Part shown: one piece after another, positions 1 to 6,221 of the stretch
How the letters are laid out: each line of letters begins with the position of its first letter
Position numbering within the stretch: position 1 is the stretch's first letter
Assembly (NCBI GenBank): GCA_027019045.1
Contig: JALUXI010000226.1
Coordinates: 1 to 8,140 of the forward strand
Length of the DNA stretch: 8,140 bases
DNA from: Piscirickettsiaceae bacterium
GTDB lineage: Bacteria; Pseudomonadota; Gammaproteobacteria; Thiomicrospirales; Thiomicrospiraceae
Reading direction: 5' to 3'
Notes under the pieces: generated by a model
Database searches by the model: none
The model's input: only the letters and a program-made list of their open reading frames with translations
Told to the model about the DNA's origin: nothing
Program-made: the position numbers and the translations under genes

Positions 1-41
1 GTCTTTCTCCTTGTTGTTTGTGGTGAACATAAGTTAGATGA

Positions 42-482
42 AGACCTGCTCTTATTCAAGTCAATTCGGCCGATATCGCCTCTCAAAGAGCAAATCAATT
101 TTACAGAAAGAACTTTACACTACCGCTAAAAATAGCAGCAGTTTATCCAGGAGCAGCACAAAACCTGATTGACCAATATGCTAACTTTGTCGCTATTCTA
201 ATCGCACAAAGTATGCTGAACACTTGGTTTACTCAAATCAGATCAATTGGAGCTTTATCAAGAAGTACACTTGCTGACGCAAGAAAGGAGATTAACAACC
301 TTCAATTTAAAACAGAGATCAGTAAACAGGACACCCTAAAATTCCAATACCAGATTATGGACACACTAATGGGGCAATTAAATCAAATTGACCTTGCAGT
401 TAAGCGTGATGCCTCTGCTTCAGGTATTATTGGCTCTGTGGCGTTCTCTCAAGTATTGGCAGGACAAGTTGGAGGAAGATAA
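42..482 (+). CDS. traH: TraH-like conjugative pilus assembly protein, C-terminal part (5' end disrupted or out of window)
   Basis: TraH is a periplasmic protein needed for F-type pilus assembly and mating-pair stabilisation. The open frame encodes 146 residues up to TAA 480-482. A segment reading LPLKIAAVYPGAAQNLIDQY is followed by a hydrophobic stretch (ANFVAILIAQSML) and a long heptad-rich helical tail. By eye this matches the end of F TraH, which has a short Pro-containing segment, a Tyr/Asp-containing helix and then a coiled coil. A traG gene downstream on the same strand supports the call, since traH precedes traG in F and SXT-type systems. No ATG lies before 213 and no Shine-Dalgarno precedes 213, so the first ATG is probably internal. 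The frame is closed at 39-41; frame 1 (bases 1-48) reads GEHKLDEDL and would join smoothly as KLDEDLALIQ if one base were added near 48. The upstream part is therefore either frameshifted or cut. Family assignment is moderately sure. Confidence 0.6.
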   Translation, partial: RPALIQVNSADIASQRANQFYRKNFTLPLKIAAVYPGAAQNLIDQYANFVAILIAQSMLNTWFTQIRSIGALSRSTLADARKEINNLQFKTEISKQDTLKFQYQIMDTLMGQLNQIDLAVKRDASASGIIGSVAFSQVLAGQVGGR

Positions 483-486
483 TCTT

Positions 487-515
487 TTGATTTTTTTTCG
501 AGAAAACTGTCAAAT
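487..515 (+). promoter_or_regulatory. Possible sigma70 promoter for the acidic protein/HU genes
   Basis: TTGATT (487-492) and TCAAAT (510-515) are separated by 17 bases, and each matches four of six consensus positions. Transcription would begin around 522, at the start of the leader hairpin. This is a weak match in an AT-rich gap and may be chance; read-through from traH is the alternative. Confidence 0.3.
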
Positions 516-517
516 TA

Positions 518-555
518 AATTGCCTTGAGCAGTTAAGGGGAGCGGCAAGGCAATT
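518..555 (+). promoter_or_regulatory. Perfect 10-bp inverted repeat in the leader of the acidic protein gene
   Basis: AATTGCCTTG (518-527) and CAAGGCAATT (546-555) are exact reverse complements around an 18-base purine-rich loop. There is no T-run behind it, so it does not look like a terminator. It ends 15 bases before the GGAGGT ribosome site at 571-576, so it could be a leader RNA structure or a protein-binding dyad. Confidence 0.55.
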
Positions 556-583
556 CTAACGATAACAAACGGAGGTAAAGATT

Positions 584-1015
584 ATGTCAGAAGCCATTCA
601 AACCCAGTATGAGCGTATTATTGAAGCATTAAAGGGTGTTGACCCTCATGGACGAGTTGAAGTCCTAACCAAAGAGGATATGCGTTTTCCTACGGAAAGT
701 GGTGATGAGGTTGCTACTCCTTTTGAAGAAGAAGGACAAACTGAAGTTCAGGCAGAAGCACCAATTGTTGAAGACGACTTCCTTATTGGTGTGGATAATG
801 TTTATGTTGGATTAAAAATTGAAGATATTGAAGGGTTAGAAGATGGGGAGGTGTTTAACACATTCATCTATCGTACCGTTCTATCAGCAATCATTGATGC
901 CAACAAAATCAATGATGCACCACCAGCACCAGAAGAGGGAGCAATCCTTGAGGACAACGAATTTGTGCCTGAAGAAGATGCTATTTCGACCGAAGAGCAA
1001 ACTCAAATTCATTAA
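584..1015 (+). CDS. Highly acidic small protein of unknown function
   Basis: I do not recognise a family for this 143-residue protein. The ATG at 584 follows a near-ideal GGAGGT at 571-576 with 7 bases spacing. By hand count it has 25 Glu and 12 Asp against 4 Arg and 4 Lys, giving a net charge near -29. The acid is spread through the whole chain, with clusters around residues 48-50 (EEE), 62-65 (VEDD) and a Pro/Glu-rich tail from about residue 110. A short central segment near residues 65-105 looks foldable (alternating hydrophobics such as DNVYVGLKIEDIEGL). There is no signal peptide, membrane segment or cysteine. It is followed after 17 bases by an HU gene and is probably co-transcribed with it. 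This charge and pairing suggest a DNA-mimic protein acting on HU or on a DNA-binding host enzyme, but that is inference. It does not look like ArdA by eye. Confidence 0.8.
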   Translation: MSEAIQTQYERIIEALKGVDPHGRVEVLTKEDMRFPTESGDEVATPFEEEGQTEVQAEAPIVEDDFLIGVDNVYVGLKIEDIEGLEDGEVFNTFIYRTVLSAIIDANKINDAPPAPEEGAILEDNEFVPEEDAISTEEQTQIH

Positions 1016-1032
1016 CAAAAAAGGATAGTATC

Positions 1033-1308
1033 ATGTCACGAGAAGCACTTATTACAGAAATTGTTCGGGAAAATGGTTGTACCAAAAAAGAAGCGGAGGA
1101 TGTGATCAAGAAATTTACATCCGCCGTCACTAATGTATTAACTGAAGGTGGGGAGGTATCACTCATTGGGTTTGGCAAGTTTGAGGTAAAAGAGCGACCA
1201 GAACGACAAGGGCGCAATCCATCGACAGGGGAGGCTATGACTATTGCTGCAAAGAAAACTCCAAGTTTCAAAGCAGGGGCGAAGCTAAAGGAAGCAGTAA
1301 ATAGCTGA
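1033..1308 (+). CDS. hup: HU/IHF-family DNA-binding protein
   Basis: This 91-residue protein has the full length and layout of an HU subunit, a small dimeric nucleoid protein that bends DNA. The N-terminal helices (about residues 1-40) contain the usual EAxxVIKKF pattern. The GFGKFEVKERP strand follows at 46-56, and the flexible DNA-binding arm holds RNPSTGE at 61-67, including the conserved Pro63 that inserts between base pairs. The C-terminus FKAGAKLKEAVN closes the fold. It resembles HU rather than IHF, but homodimer or partner choice cannot be told from sequence. The ATG follows AAGGA at 1021-1025 with 7 bases spacing. It lies 17 bases behind the acidic gene and ends in its own terminator. 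HU genes are usually chromosomal; a copy within a transfer region probably serves relaxosome or replication architecture, or offsets the effect of the element on host nucleoid proteins. Confidence 0.93.
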   Translation: MSREALITEIVRENGCTKKEAEDVIKKFTSAVTNVLTEGGEVSLIGFGKFEVKERPERQGRNPSTGEAMTIAAKKTPSFKAGAKLKEAVNS

Positions 1309-1319
1309 CCTCCTGGCCA

Positions 1320-1333
1320 AGTAAAATTTTACT
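1320..1333. repeat. 14-bp perfect palindrome after the HU gene
   Basis: AGTAAAATTTTACT reads the same on both strands. It lies 12 bases after the HU stop and directly before the terminator hairpin. It may extend the RNA structure or be a protein-binding site; it is too AT-rich to judge further. Confidence 0.4.
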
Positions 1334-1334
1334 G

Positions 1335-1374
1335 AAGCCTCATTGCTATTTTGCTTTGGGGCTTTCTTTTTTTG
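1335..1374 (+). terminator. Rho-independent terminator of the HU gene
   Basis: AAGCCTCA (1335-1342) pairs with TGGGGCTT (1357-1364), giving 8 pairs with one G-U and a 14-base loop. TCTTTTTTTG follows at 1365-1374. Position and shape fit an intrinsic terminator for the acidic protein/HU transcript. Confidence 0.75.
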
Positions 1375-1387
1375 TGTAGGTAAGAAA

Positions 1388-1663
1388 ATGCCAGAAAACT
1401 TACATCAACCACCAAAACCAATTCGTTCCTTCAAACAATATCAAAAGCTGCATCCTGAAAAGGTGGAGAAAAAAGTATCAGTGGAGACCAAGAAAGAAAA
1501 GCCTCAATTAGATATACAGCAGGCAAATAGCTTTGTGCCAGTGTTGGAGACAAAGCCTGTACCTCAAACTGGTGTAAAAGCTTATGGTGGTATAATACTG
1601 AGTGGAGTCGTTGTCGTTATTGTGTTATTTTTTCTTTGGAAAAAGTTGACAATCCATGCTTAA
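1388..1663 (+). CDS. Small single-pass membrane protein of unknown function
   Basis: This 91-residue protein has a basic, Pro- and Lys-rich N-terminal part (residues 1-60, with a KxxKKxxxxTKKEKP-like stretch) and one strong membrane segment, IILSGVVVVIVLFFLWKKL, at about 69-87. The C-terminal tail is short. With no signal peptide and the anchor at the C-terminus, it is probably tail-anchored in the inner membrane with the charged part in the cytoplasm. I chose ATG 1388, with AGG at 1378-1380 as a modest ribosome site. The TTG at 1343 is rejected because translation from it would run through the terminator hairpin of the HU gene. The gene lies between the HU terminator and the next strong promoter, and the -35 box of that promoter overlaps its last codons. 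I do not recognise the family. Its place inside the transfer region allows a mating-apparatus role but does not prove one. Confidence 0.6.
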   Translation: MPENLHQPPKPIRSFKQYQKLHPEKVEKKVSVETKKEKPQLDIQQANSFVPVLETKPVPQTGVKAYGGIILSGVVVVIVLFFLWKKLTIHA

Positions 1664-1673
1664 AGGGTATATT
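1646..1673 (+). promoter_or_regulatory. Strong sigma70 promoter driving the small RNA and DUF3800 gene
   Basis: A perfect TTGACA (1646-1651) is followed after 16 bases by TATATT (1668-1673); TATTAT at 1670-1675 gives the alternative spacing of 18. Transcription should start near 1680-1683, after the stop of the membrane protein gene and before the RNA hairpins. It is the best promoter match in the window on the plus strand. Confidence 0.7.
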
Positions 1674-1681
1674 ATAAGAAA

Positions 1682-1763
1682 CAGTTAAATAACTATTAGT
1701 CGAAACCGAGTGATTTCTCGGGCGACAAGTCCTAAAGCCGCTTTTGCGGCTTTAGTTGTTTTT
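1682..1763 (+). ncRNA. Candidate structured small RNA upstream of DUF3800
   Basis: The interval from the predicted transcription start to the end of the T-run is about 80 nt. It contains hairpin A: GTCG (1699-1702) pairs with CGAC (1723-1726), then comes an internal loop AAA/G, and CCGAG (1706-1710) pairs with CTCGG (1717-1721) around a 6-base loop. Hairpin A is joined by AAGTC to the terminator hairpin. A weak AGTTA/TAACT pairing lies at 1683-1694. From family knowledge, several conserved 'DUF3800' RNA motifs have been described directly upstream of DUF3800 genes; whether this is one of them cannot be settled by eye. It could act as a regulator or antidote of the downstream protein, or as an attenuating leader. 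Confidence 0.55.
1732..1763 (+). terminator. Rho-independent terminator between the small RNA and DUF3800
   Basis: CTAAAGCCGC (1732-1741) and GCGGCTTTAG (1746-1755) form a perfect 10-bp stem with a TTTT loop. TTGTTTTT follows at 1756-1763. It sits between the promoter and the DUF3800 start, so most transcripts should end here and only read-through would express the protein. The ribosome site GGAAG of DUF3800 begins one base later. Confidence 0.85.
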
Positions 1764-1776
1764 GGAAGTTGTTAAA

Positions 1777-2637
1777 ATGAAACATATCCTTTATATGGAT
1801 GAGGCGGGTTGTCTCGGCGTATTACCTTCAAGCACATCAAATGTCCAACCAGTTTTTTGCCTTGCGGCTTTAATTATTCCTCAAAAAAACCTTTTAGATA
1901 TTACACATGAATTTTTGACTCTAAAAAGAGAATTTAATCCAAATTACGCTCAAAATCTTAATCATGATTTGGATTTAATTTTGTATGAGATTAAGGGTTC
2001 TAATATCCGTTCTGATATTAAAAGTAGTAGTAGGAATAAAAGCAGACGCTCAATTGGCCTTATTGATAAGACTTTGCGTATTTTGGAAAAATATGAATGT
2101 AAGCTATTGGCTAGAGGGTTTATCAAAGAACCAGGAGGAAGTTTCGAAAGTAATTCTGTTTATACTTCATCTGTTCAGTCAATATGTCTAGATTATAACC
2201 ACTTTTTGGACAGTGTTGATTCTACGGGTATCATTATTGCAGATAGTAGAAAAAAGGCTCAAAATAATAAAGTATCTCATTCAATTTTCACTAAAAAATT
2301 CAAGCAATCAGGTGATGAGTTTCCTAGAATTTTAGAAATGCCAGTTTTTGGCCACAGTGAGAATCATGCTGGACTTCAAATTTCGGATTGGGTAGTTTCA
2401 TCATTACTTTTCCCCATTATGTCATATGTTTATTGCAGTGAATATGTCAATAATATTCATGTTAATCCTAAATATAAAGTGATAAAAGATAACTTTATCG
2501 ATAGGTTAAAAGGTCTTCAATATCGTTATAAAACTAAAGATCCAAATACAGGAAAGGATTGTTACAAAGGAGGGATTACAGTCAGTGATGGTATTTTAAA
2601 ATCTCGCTCAGCAGGAATAATGTTCAAAATAAATTAA
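1777..2637 (+). CDS. DUF3800 domain protein (putative RNase H-like fold)
   Basis: This 286-residue protein has the marks of the DUF3800 family: an N-terminal strand with acidic pair, LYMDEAG (Asp8, Glu9); an EIKGSN motif at 71-76; a hydrophobic strand ending in an acid, IIIADSR (Asp156); and a late helix with LQISDWV (Asp204). Spaced acids after hydrophobic strands suggest an RNase H-like metal site, so nuclease action on RNA or DNA is a reasonable inference, not shown. I chose ATG 1777, with GGAAG at 1764-1768. The TTG at 1756 lies inside the terminator T-run and is rejected. The gene is far more AT-rich than its neighbours: two sampled 60-base lines (1921, 2461) hold 14 and 15 G+C, against 29 in a traG line (4741). 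That points to separate acquisition. It is expressed only through the upstream terminator, which resembles RNA-controlled toxins. The family has been linked to defence islands and mobile elements. Confidence 0.85.
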   Translation: MKHILYMDEAGCLGVLPSSTSNVQPVFCLAALIIPQKNLLDITHEFLTLKREFNPNYAQNLNHDLDLILYEIKGSNIRSDIKSSSRNKSRRSIGLIDKTLRILEKYECKLLARGFIKEPGGSFESNSVYTSSVQSICLDYNHFLDSVDSTGIIIADSRKKAQNNKVSHSIFTKKFKQSGDEFPRILEMPVFGHSENHAGLQISDWVVSSLLFPIMSYVYCSEYVNNIHVNPKYKVIKDNFIDRLKGLQYRYKTKDPNTGKDCYKGGITVSDGILKSRSAGIMFKIN

Positions 2638-2694
2638 AGAGTTAGAAAAACCATATGACTGAATTGTTTGCGGCTGTGTTGGTTGTGTAACTCT
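2638..2694. repeat. Long-span inverted repeat after DUF3800
   Basis: AGAGTTA (2638-2644) matches TAACTCT (2688-2694) in inverted orientation, and AACC (2649-2652) can pair with GGTT (2681-2684) inside it. It starts directly after the DUF3800 stop. A run of As and Ts follows (to TTTTTT 2705-2710), so it may be a poor terminator or a border of the inserted module. Confidence 0.35.
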
Positions 2695-2716
2695 GGCAAA
2701 AAACTTTTTTCACACC

Positions 2717-2755
2717 ACATACAAGACACTTAAAACCCCAAAGGATCTTGTATGT
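2717..2755 (+). promoter_or_regulatory. Perfect 10-bp hairpin enclosing the traG start codon
   Basis: ACATACAAGA (2717-2726) and TCTTGTATGT (2746-2755) are exact reverse complements around a 19-base loop. The 3' arm holds the ATG of traG (2752-2754), and the AAGGA ribosome site (2741-2745) is the last part of the loop. If the RNA folds so, initiation is hindered, which would give translational control of traG. It could also be a DNA operator. Confidence 0.6.
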
Positions 2756-5700
2756 TGAGACTTAAAAAGCTTGGATTATTCACCCTTCTCCTAACAACTC
2801 TTGTTGCTTCTCCATTAGCATTTGCAGATATTAACCCTACAAATGGCAATAACGCTTGGACTATTTATGCGTTCGCAAACGCACAAGTTATTGCTGGGAT
2901 GTTGGAAGCCGCAAAAGGTTTAATCAACGAGTCATCATTTACGACTTTGATTGCCTTTGTCGGCATGATGTCAGTGTTAATTGCAGCCACCATGACCATC
3001 AACGGAAAAGTTGACCCAAAAGTCGTGGCTCTTATTTTAGGAATAGGGGTGACAGCCACAGTAGGGTTGAAAGAAAAGTCTAATGTAATTGTTCACGACC
3101 CAGTTTTTGGAGATAGTTTGGTGGTGCAGGATGTACCGTCAATCGTAGCACTACCAGCGGCCTTTATTACGACAATGGGCCATAACATAACAGAGCTGTT
3201 GGAAAAACACTTCACAACACCATCGGGCTTAACATTAAGCAGTGGTGGAGGGTTTGATCTATCAAATTCACTTCTTCAGTCCTCAACCAAAGTTGATGTT
3301 GTTTCCCCATATCTCAAGGCATCAATCAATAAATTCGTTGATGATTGCTTAGTGCCAAGTATTGCAGCAGGATGGGTAGATTCAGGAGAGGTGATTACTA
3401 GCAAAGATCTTTGGGGAGCGACAGGAACATTCTCTCATGTCAATCCAAGTTTATTCACTCTTCTTTATACCAAAAACAATACTGATGGTGTTGTTGTACC
3501 CTGTAAAGAAGCAGGTATCCCTGAAGGTTCAACAGGTGTAACTGTGACCTCTGGAAGCTATCCAACAGTCAGTGCAAAAGGTTCATTTGAGTATATCAGT
3601 AAATACTTCAATACTGCCTCTACCGACTGGTTTAAAAAACAAGTTAGTTCAGCAGGTGCTGGAACTTGGCTTGTTAATACTCTAAATGCTGCTCAAAAGT
3701 ATGTTTTTAACGACAACTCTTATGACACCACTAAATCATTAGAACAAGCGGCAGCAATCAATTCAGTGCGTCCAGCTTTAATGAGTTTGGCTGCTCAATC
3801 AGGCAATTCAAATTCATCTTTTGGATATGCTATTGCACAAGCTGAACAGTCTCAGCGCTCATCTTGGGCAACGACCGCTGTTCTGTTTCAAGACTTGGCA
3901 GCTTATACCTATTCAGTATTACAAGCATTCATTATTGGACTATCACCCATTGTGCTTGTCATTATGATGTTACCAGGTGGTTTAAAGGTGGCAAAAAACT
4001 ACGGAACCATTTTGGTTTGGTTAGCTTTATGGGAGCCAACATTAGCAATCGTAAACTATGTCATTATGCTTTACTCTCAAGGCAGTTTAGCTGATGCTGC
4101 TATGGGTGGTTACGATATGCTCAATGTCACCTTTATAGATTCAAGAACAAACAATTTCATTCTAGCAGCTTCAGCATTGGCCGCAGCAACGCCAATGATT
4201 AGTTGGGCTATTGTGAAAGGTGGTAATGCTTTTACCTCATTCATTGCTTCGGGTATTGGTACTCAGTTTGCCAATAAAGCAGGAGAAATTGCTGCTACTG
4301 GAAATAAAAACTATGGCAATACTAGCGCTCATAACGACACGATGGATCAACATTTTCTCGACATGGAAACTCAAGTTGGGATGCACACTGTTTCTTCCCA
4401 TTGGTCTGGGGCTAATACATTGATGAATACATCAAAAGGTGCTAGTGCTGAAACAATTGGTGGTGCATCTTTGTCACAGACAATCAAAGCGAGTGCATCA
4501 CGGCAACATGAACAGGCTCAAAAGGTTGCAACCGAAGCTAGTCATGCTCAGTCTGTGAGTGCTGAAAAAGCAACGACTGCTGCAACGACTGCATCTAGTA
4601 AGCTATCTAAGAAGTTGTCTGAAAATAATCAGCACACCACGAGTGATGGAACAGGTACGGATGCAGCCACAAAGTTTGCTACTCAATTGCAGAATAAGTT
4701 TAGTGAGGCGGTTAAGAATGATCGGCAGATTGATACGGCTGGAGCTGCTACATTAGGTGTGGGAGCATCATTTGGTGTTAGCTTTGCTGGAAATGGAGTG
4801 GGCATCAAAGGAGATATGAAAGTCCTAATGACCGACAAAGATGGCCACACTAAATCTATGACAGCAGATGAAATGCAAAGTTGGGTCAATGAAGCCACAG
4901 GTCAAGAGCGTGCTAACCGTGCAGAGCTTGCATCACACCTATTTGGGGCTTTAAGTGAGGCAACCAAAGGGGTTGATAAATCTATTTCGGATGGATTTAA
5001 GCAAGCCGCTATTGCTAACCACCAACTTTCTCAAGCTTATAAGATTGAGCAGAGTGCAAGAAATACTATAAATGATGATCTTAGTATTAGCCAAAGTAGC
5101 TTTCAATCACAGGCTGAAATCAAAAGTGCTGAAACTCTTATTGAACAACATAAAGCTCAACTTCAAAGTCACATGGCGAGTTTGCGGAATATGCAAGGAG
5201 TGATGCAACAAACCCAAAATGCAGCAAGTGCTGGTATTGGTTCAGTTGGTCAAAGGGTTGCAGATGTAGCCAATGTAGAGAGAGCTGTTCAACATGAAAT
5301 AACCAGCGCTAAAAACGGCTATGGTGCTGATACAAATGCAGCAGCCAATCAAGCAGCTCAGGATACTCAGCATACAGAGGCCAATATGCAGTCTGCTAAC
5401 CAACAGACTAGAGAACGAGCTCAAGAACTACAACAAAAAACCACTGAGAAGAATGCTCACCAAGTTAATGAAATCCACGATAAGCAACAACAGCAGAGAG
5501 ATGATTATGTTGATGCAGCCAACAAATCAACGCCAGAATCGCTAAAAAATGCAGGGGAAGCATTCCAGACCTACACAAGGGAAGGTGTTGTCAAAGCAAA
5601 AGAAACGATGAATAAATATTTTGGTTCAGATGAGAAAAAAGACTCAGGCCCCAAAGAACCTGTTTCTCCAGTTGCAACTTCTGCTGATGAACAAAGCTTC

Positions 5701-6168
5701 AATTACAAGCAGAGTGTAGAGATGATGGCTAATAACTTCCAGCAATCAAACCCATCTCTATCCCGTGATGAGGCGGTAAAAATGGCTGAAAATGCAATAT
5801 CCCAAAGTATAGCTGCGACAAACCAACCTCAAGAACCCGTACAGCAAACAGGTGGTGTGCAAACCTCACAGGCAGGTGGTCAGCCTCAAGGACACGAACA
5901 GTCTCAACAAAGTACACAACCTCAAAGTGAGGTACGCCACGGCAGAGGTGGTGCAACTAATCGTCAGGATGACGCACAGCCTCAGCAGACGCACAACCAA
6001 CCTCAAGAACCCGTACAGCAAACAGGTGGTGTGCAAACCTCACAGGCAGGTGGTCAGCCTCAAGGACACGAAGCAGAATCAGCCTCAATTGCCCAAAAGA
6101 CTGAGAGCAGAGGGAGTAGTTTTGTGAGCCAGAGGATTGGCAGAAGAAATGGGAGGAATAGAAGATAG
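2752..6168 (+). CDS. traG: TraG-like conjugative transfer protein (F-type mating-pair stabilisation)
   Basis: TraG is an inner-membrane protein of F-type systems. Its N-terminal part serves pilus assembly, and its large periplasmic C-terminal part serves mating-pair stabilisation and, with a partner, entry exclusion. This copy has 1138 residues; F TraG has about 940. Residues 1-25 look like a signal peptide (MLRLKKLG, hydrophobic core, ASPLAFA). A membrane segment follows at about 62-85. A VHDPVFGD/VQDVPS region near 120-135 leads into IVALPAAFITTMGHNITELLEKHF, as in F TraG after its VHRVDNVP motif. Cys residues near 200 and 254 have counterparts in F TraG. More membrane segments lie at about 376-406, 418-440 and 470-488. 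From about 560 the protein is hydrophilic: Ala/Ser-rich, a Gly-rich stretch near 665-690, predicted coiled coil about 784-960, then Gln-rich with two exact 26-residue repeats (1024-1049, 1082-1107) and an Arg-rich end. The ATG follows AAGGA at 2741-2745. Confidence 0.93.
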   Translation: MLRLKKLGLFTLLLTTLVASPLAFADINPTNGNNAWTIYAFANAQVIAGMLEAAKGLINESSFTTLIAFVGMMSVLIAATMTINGKVDPKVVALILGIGVTATVGLKEKSNVIVHDPVFGDSLVVQDVPSIVALPAAFITTMGHNITELLEKHFTTPSGLTLSSGGGFDLSNSLLQSSTKVDVVSPYLKASINKFVDDCLVPSIAAGWVDSGEVITSKDLWGATGTFSHVNPSLFTLLYTKNNTDGVVVPCKEAGIPEGSTGVTVTSGSYPTVSAKGSFEYISKYFNTASTDWFKKQVSSAGAGTWLVNTLNAAQKYVFNDNSYDTTKSLEQAAAINSVRPALMSLAAQSGNSNSSFGYAIAQAEQSQRSSWATTAVLFQDLAAYTYSVLQAFIIGLSPIVLVIMMLPGGLKVAKNYGTILVWLALWEPTLAIVNYVIMLYSQGSLADAAMGGYDMLNVTFIDSRTNNFILAASALAAATPMISWAIVKGGNAFTSFIASGIGTQFANKAGEIAATGNKNYGNTSAHNDTMDQHFLDMETQVGMHTVSSHWSGANTLMNTSKGASAETIGGASLSQTIKASASRQHEQAQKVATEASHAQSVSAEKATTAATTASSKLSKKLSENNQHTTSDGTGTDAATKFATQLQNKFSEAVKNDRQIDTAGAATLGVGASFGVSFAGNGVGIKGDMKVLMTDKDGHTKSMTADEMQSWVNEATGQERANRAELASHLFGALSEATKGVDKSISDGFKQAAIANHQLSQAYKIEQSARNTINDDLSISQSSFQSQAEIKSAETLIEQHKAQLQSHMASLRNMQGVMQQTQNAASAGIGSVGQRVADVANVERAVQHEITSAKNGYGADTNAAANQAAQDTQHTEANMQSANQQTRERAQELQQKTTEKNAHQVNEIHDKQQQQRDDYVDAANKSTPESLKNAGEAFQTYTREGVVKAKETMNKYFGSDEKKDSGPKEPVSPVATSADEQSFNYKQSVEMMANNFQQSNPSLSRDEAVKMAENAISQSIAATNQPQEPVQQTGGVQTSQAGGQPQGHEQSQQSTQPQSEVRHGRGGATNRQDDAQPQQTHNQPQEPVQQTGGVQTSQAGGQPQGHEAESASIAQKTESRGSSFVSQRIGRRNGRNRR
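5821..5898 (+). repeat. 78-bp exact direct repeat, copy 1, in traG
   Basis: This copy encodes residues 1024-1049, starting NQPQEPVQQTGG and ending QPQGHE. It is identical base for base to the copy at 5995-6072, 174 bases downstream and in frame. Identity at every third codon position points to a recent duplication or gene conversion. Confidence 0.95.
5995..6072 (+). repeat. 78-bp exact direct repeat, copy 2, in traG
   Basis: This is the second copy, encoding residues 1082-1107. The flanking bases differ at once (C before, G after). Recombination between the copies would remove 174 bases, or 58 codons, without breaking the frame, so length variation of the TraG tail is possible. Confidence 0.95.
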
Positions 6169-6174
6169 TGTTGT

Positions 6175-6203
6175 GTTACAATCTGTTATAACAATGTTAT
6201 AAG
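6175..6203 (+). promoter_or_regulatory. Promoter and autoregulatory operator of the MazEF operon
   Basis: GTTACA (6175-6180) and TATAAG (6198-6203) are spaced by 17 bases. A dyad, TTATAAC-AAT-GTTATAA (6186-6202), covers the spacer and the -10 box. MazE-type antitoxins repress their own operon by binding such palindromes, so this is the likely operator. Confidence 0.65.
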
Positions 6204-6221
6204 TAAAGAAAGGGGGTAAAG

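Noticed and set aside
1..129. Frame-1 reading from the left edge as a separate gene end
   Set aside because: Only its first part (to about 48) looks coding, and it fits better as frameshifted TraH; the rest is a shadow of the TraH frame.
981..1271. 96-residue ORF on the minus strand
   Set aside because: It is the antisense shadow of the clear HU gene and has no ribosome site or recognisable motif.
1343..1387. Upstream TTG start extending the small membrane protein by 15 residues
   Set aside because: It would begin inside the terminator loop and translate the T-run; ATG 1388 with AGG upstream is better.
1682..1763. Riboswitch or tRNA-like element
   Set aside because: No known riboswitch core or cloverleaf can be drawn; the hairpin-plus-terminator form fits a small RNA better.
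1756..1776. TTG start extending the DUF3800 protein by 7 residues
   Set aside because: It starts in the terminator T-run, has no ribosome site, and the family normally begins a few residues before the YxDE motif, as from ATG 1777.
5729..6127. ORFs on both strands over the traG tail, including one with an internal repeat
   Set aside because: They are shadows of the repetitive traG C-terminal region; their repeats only mirror the 78-bp duplication.
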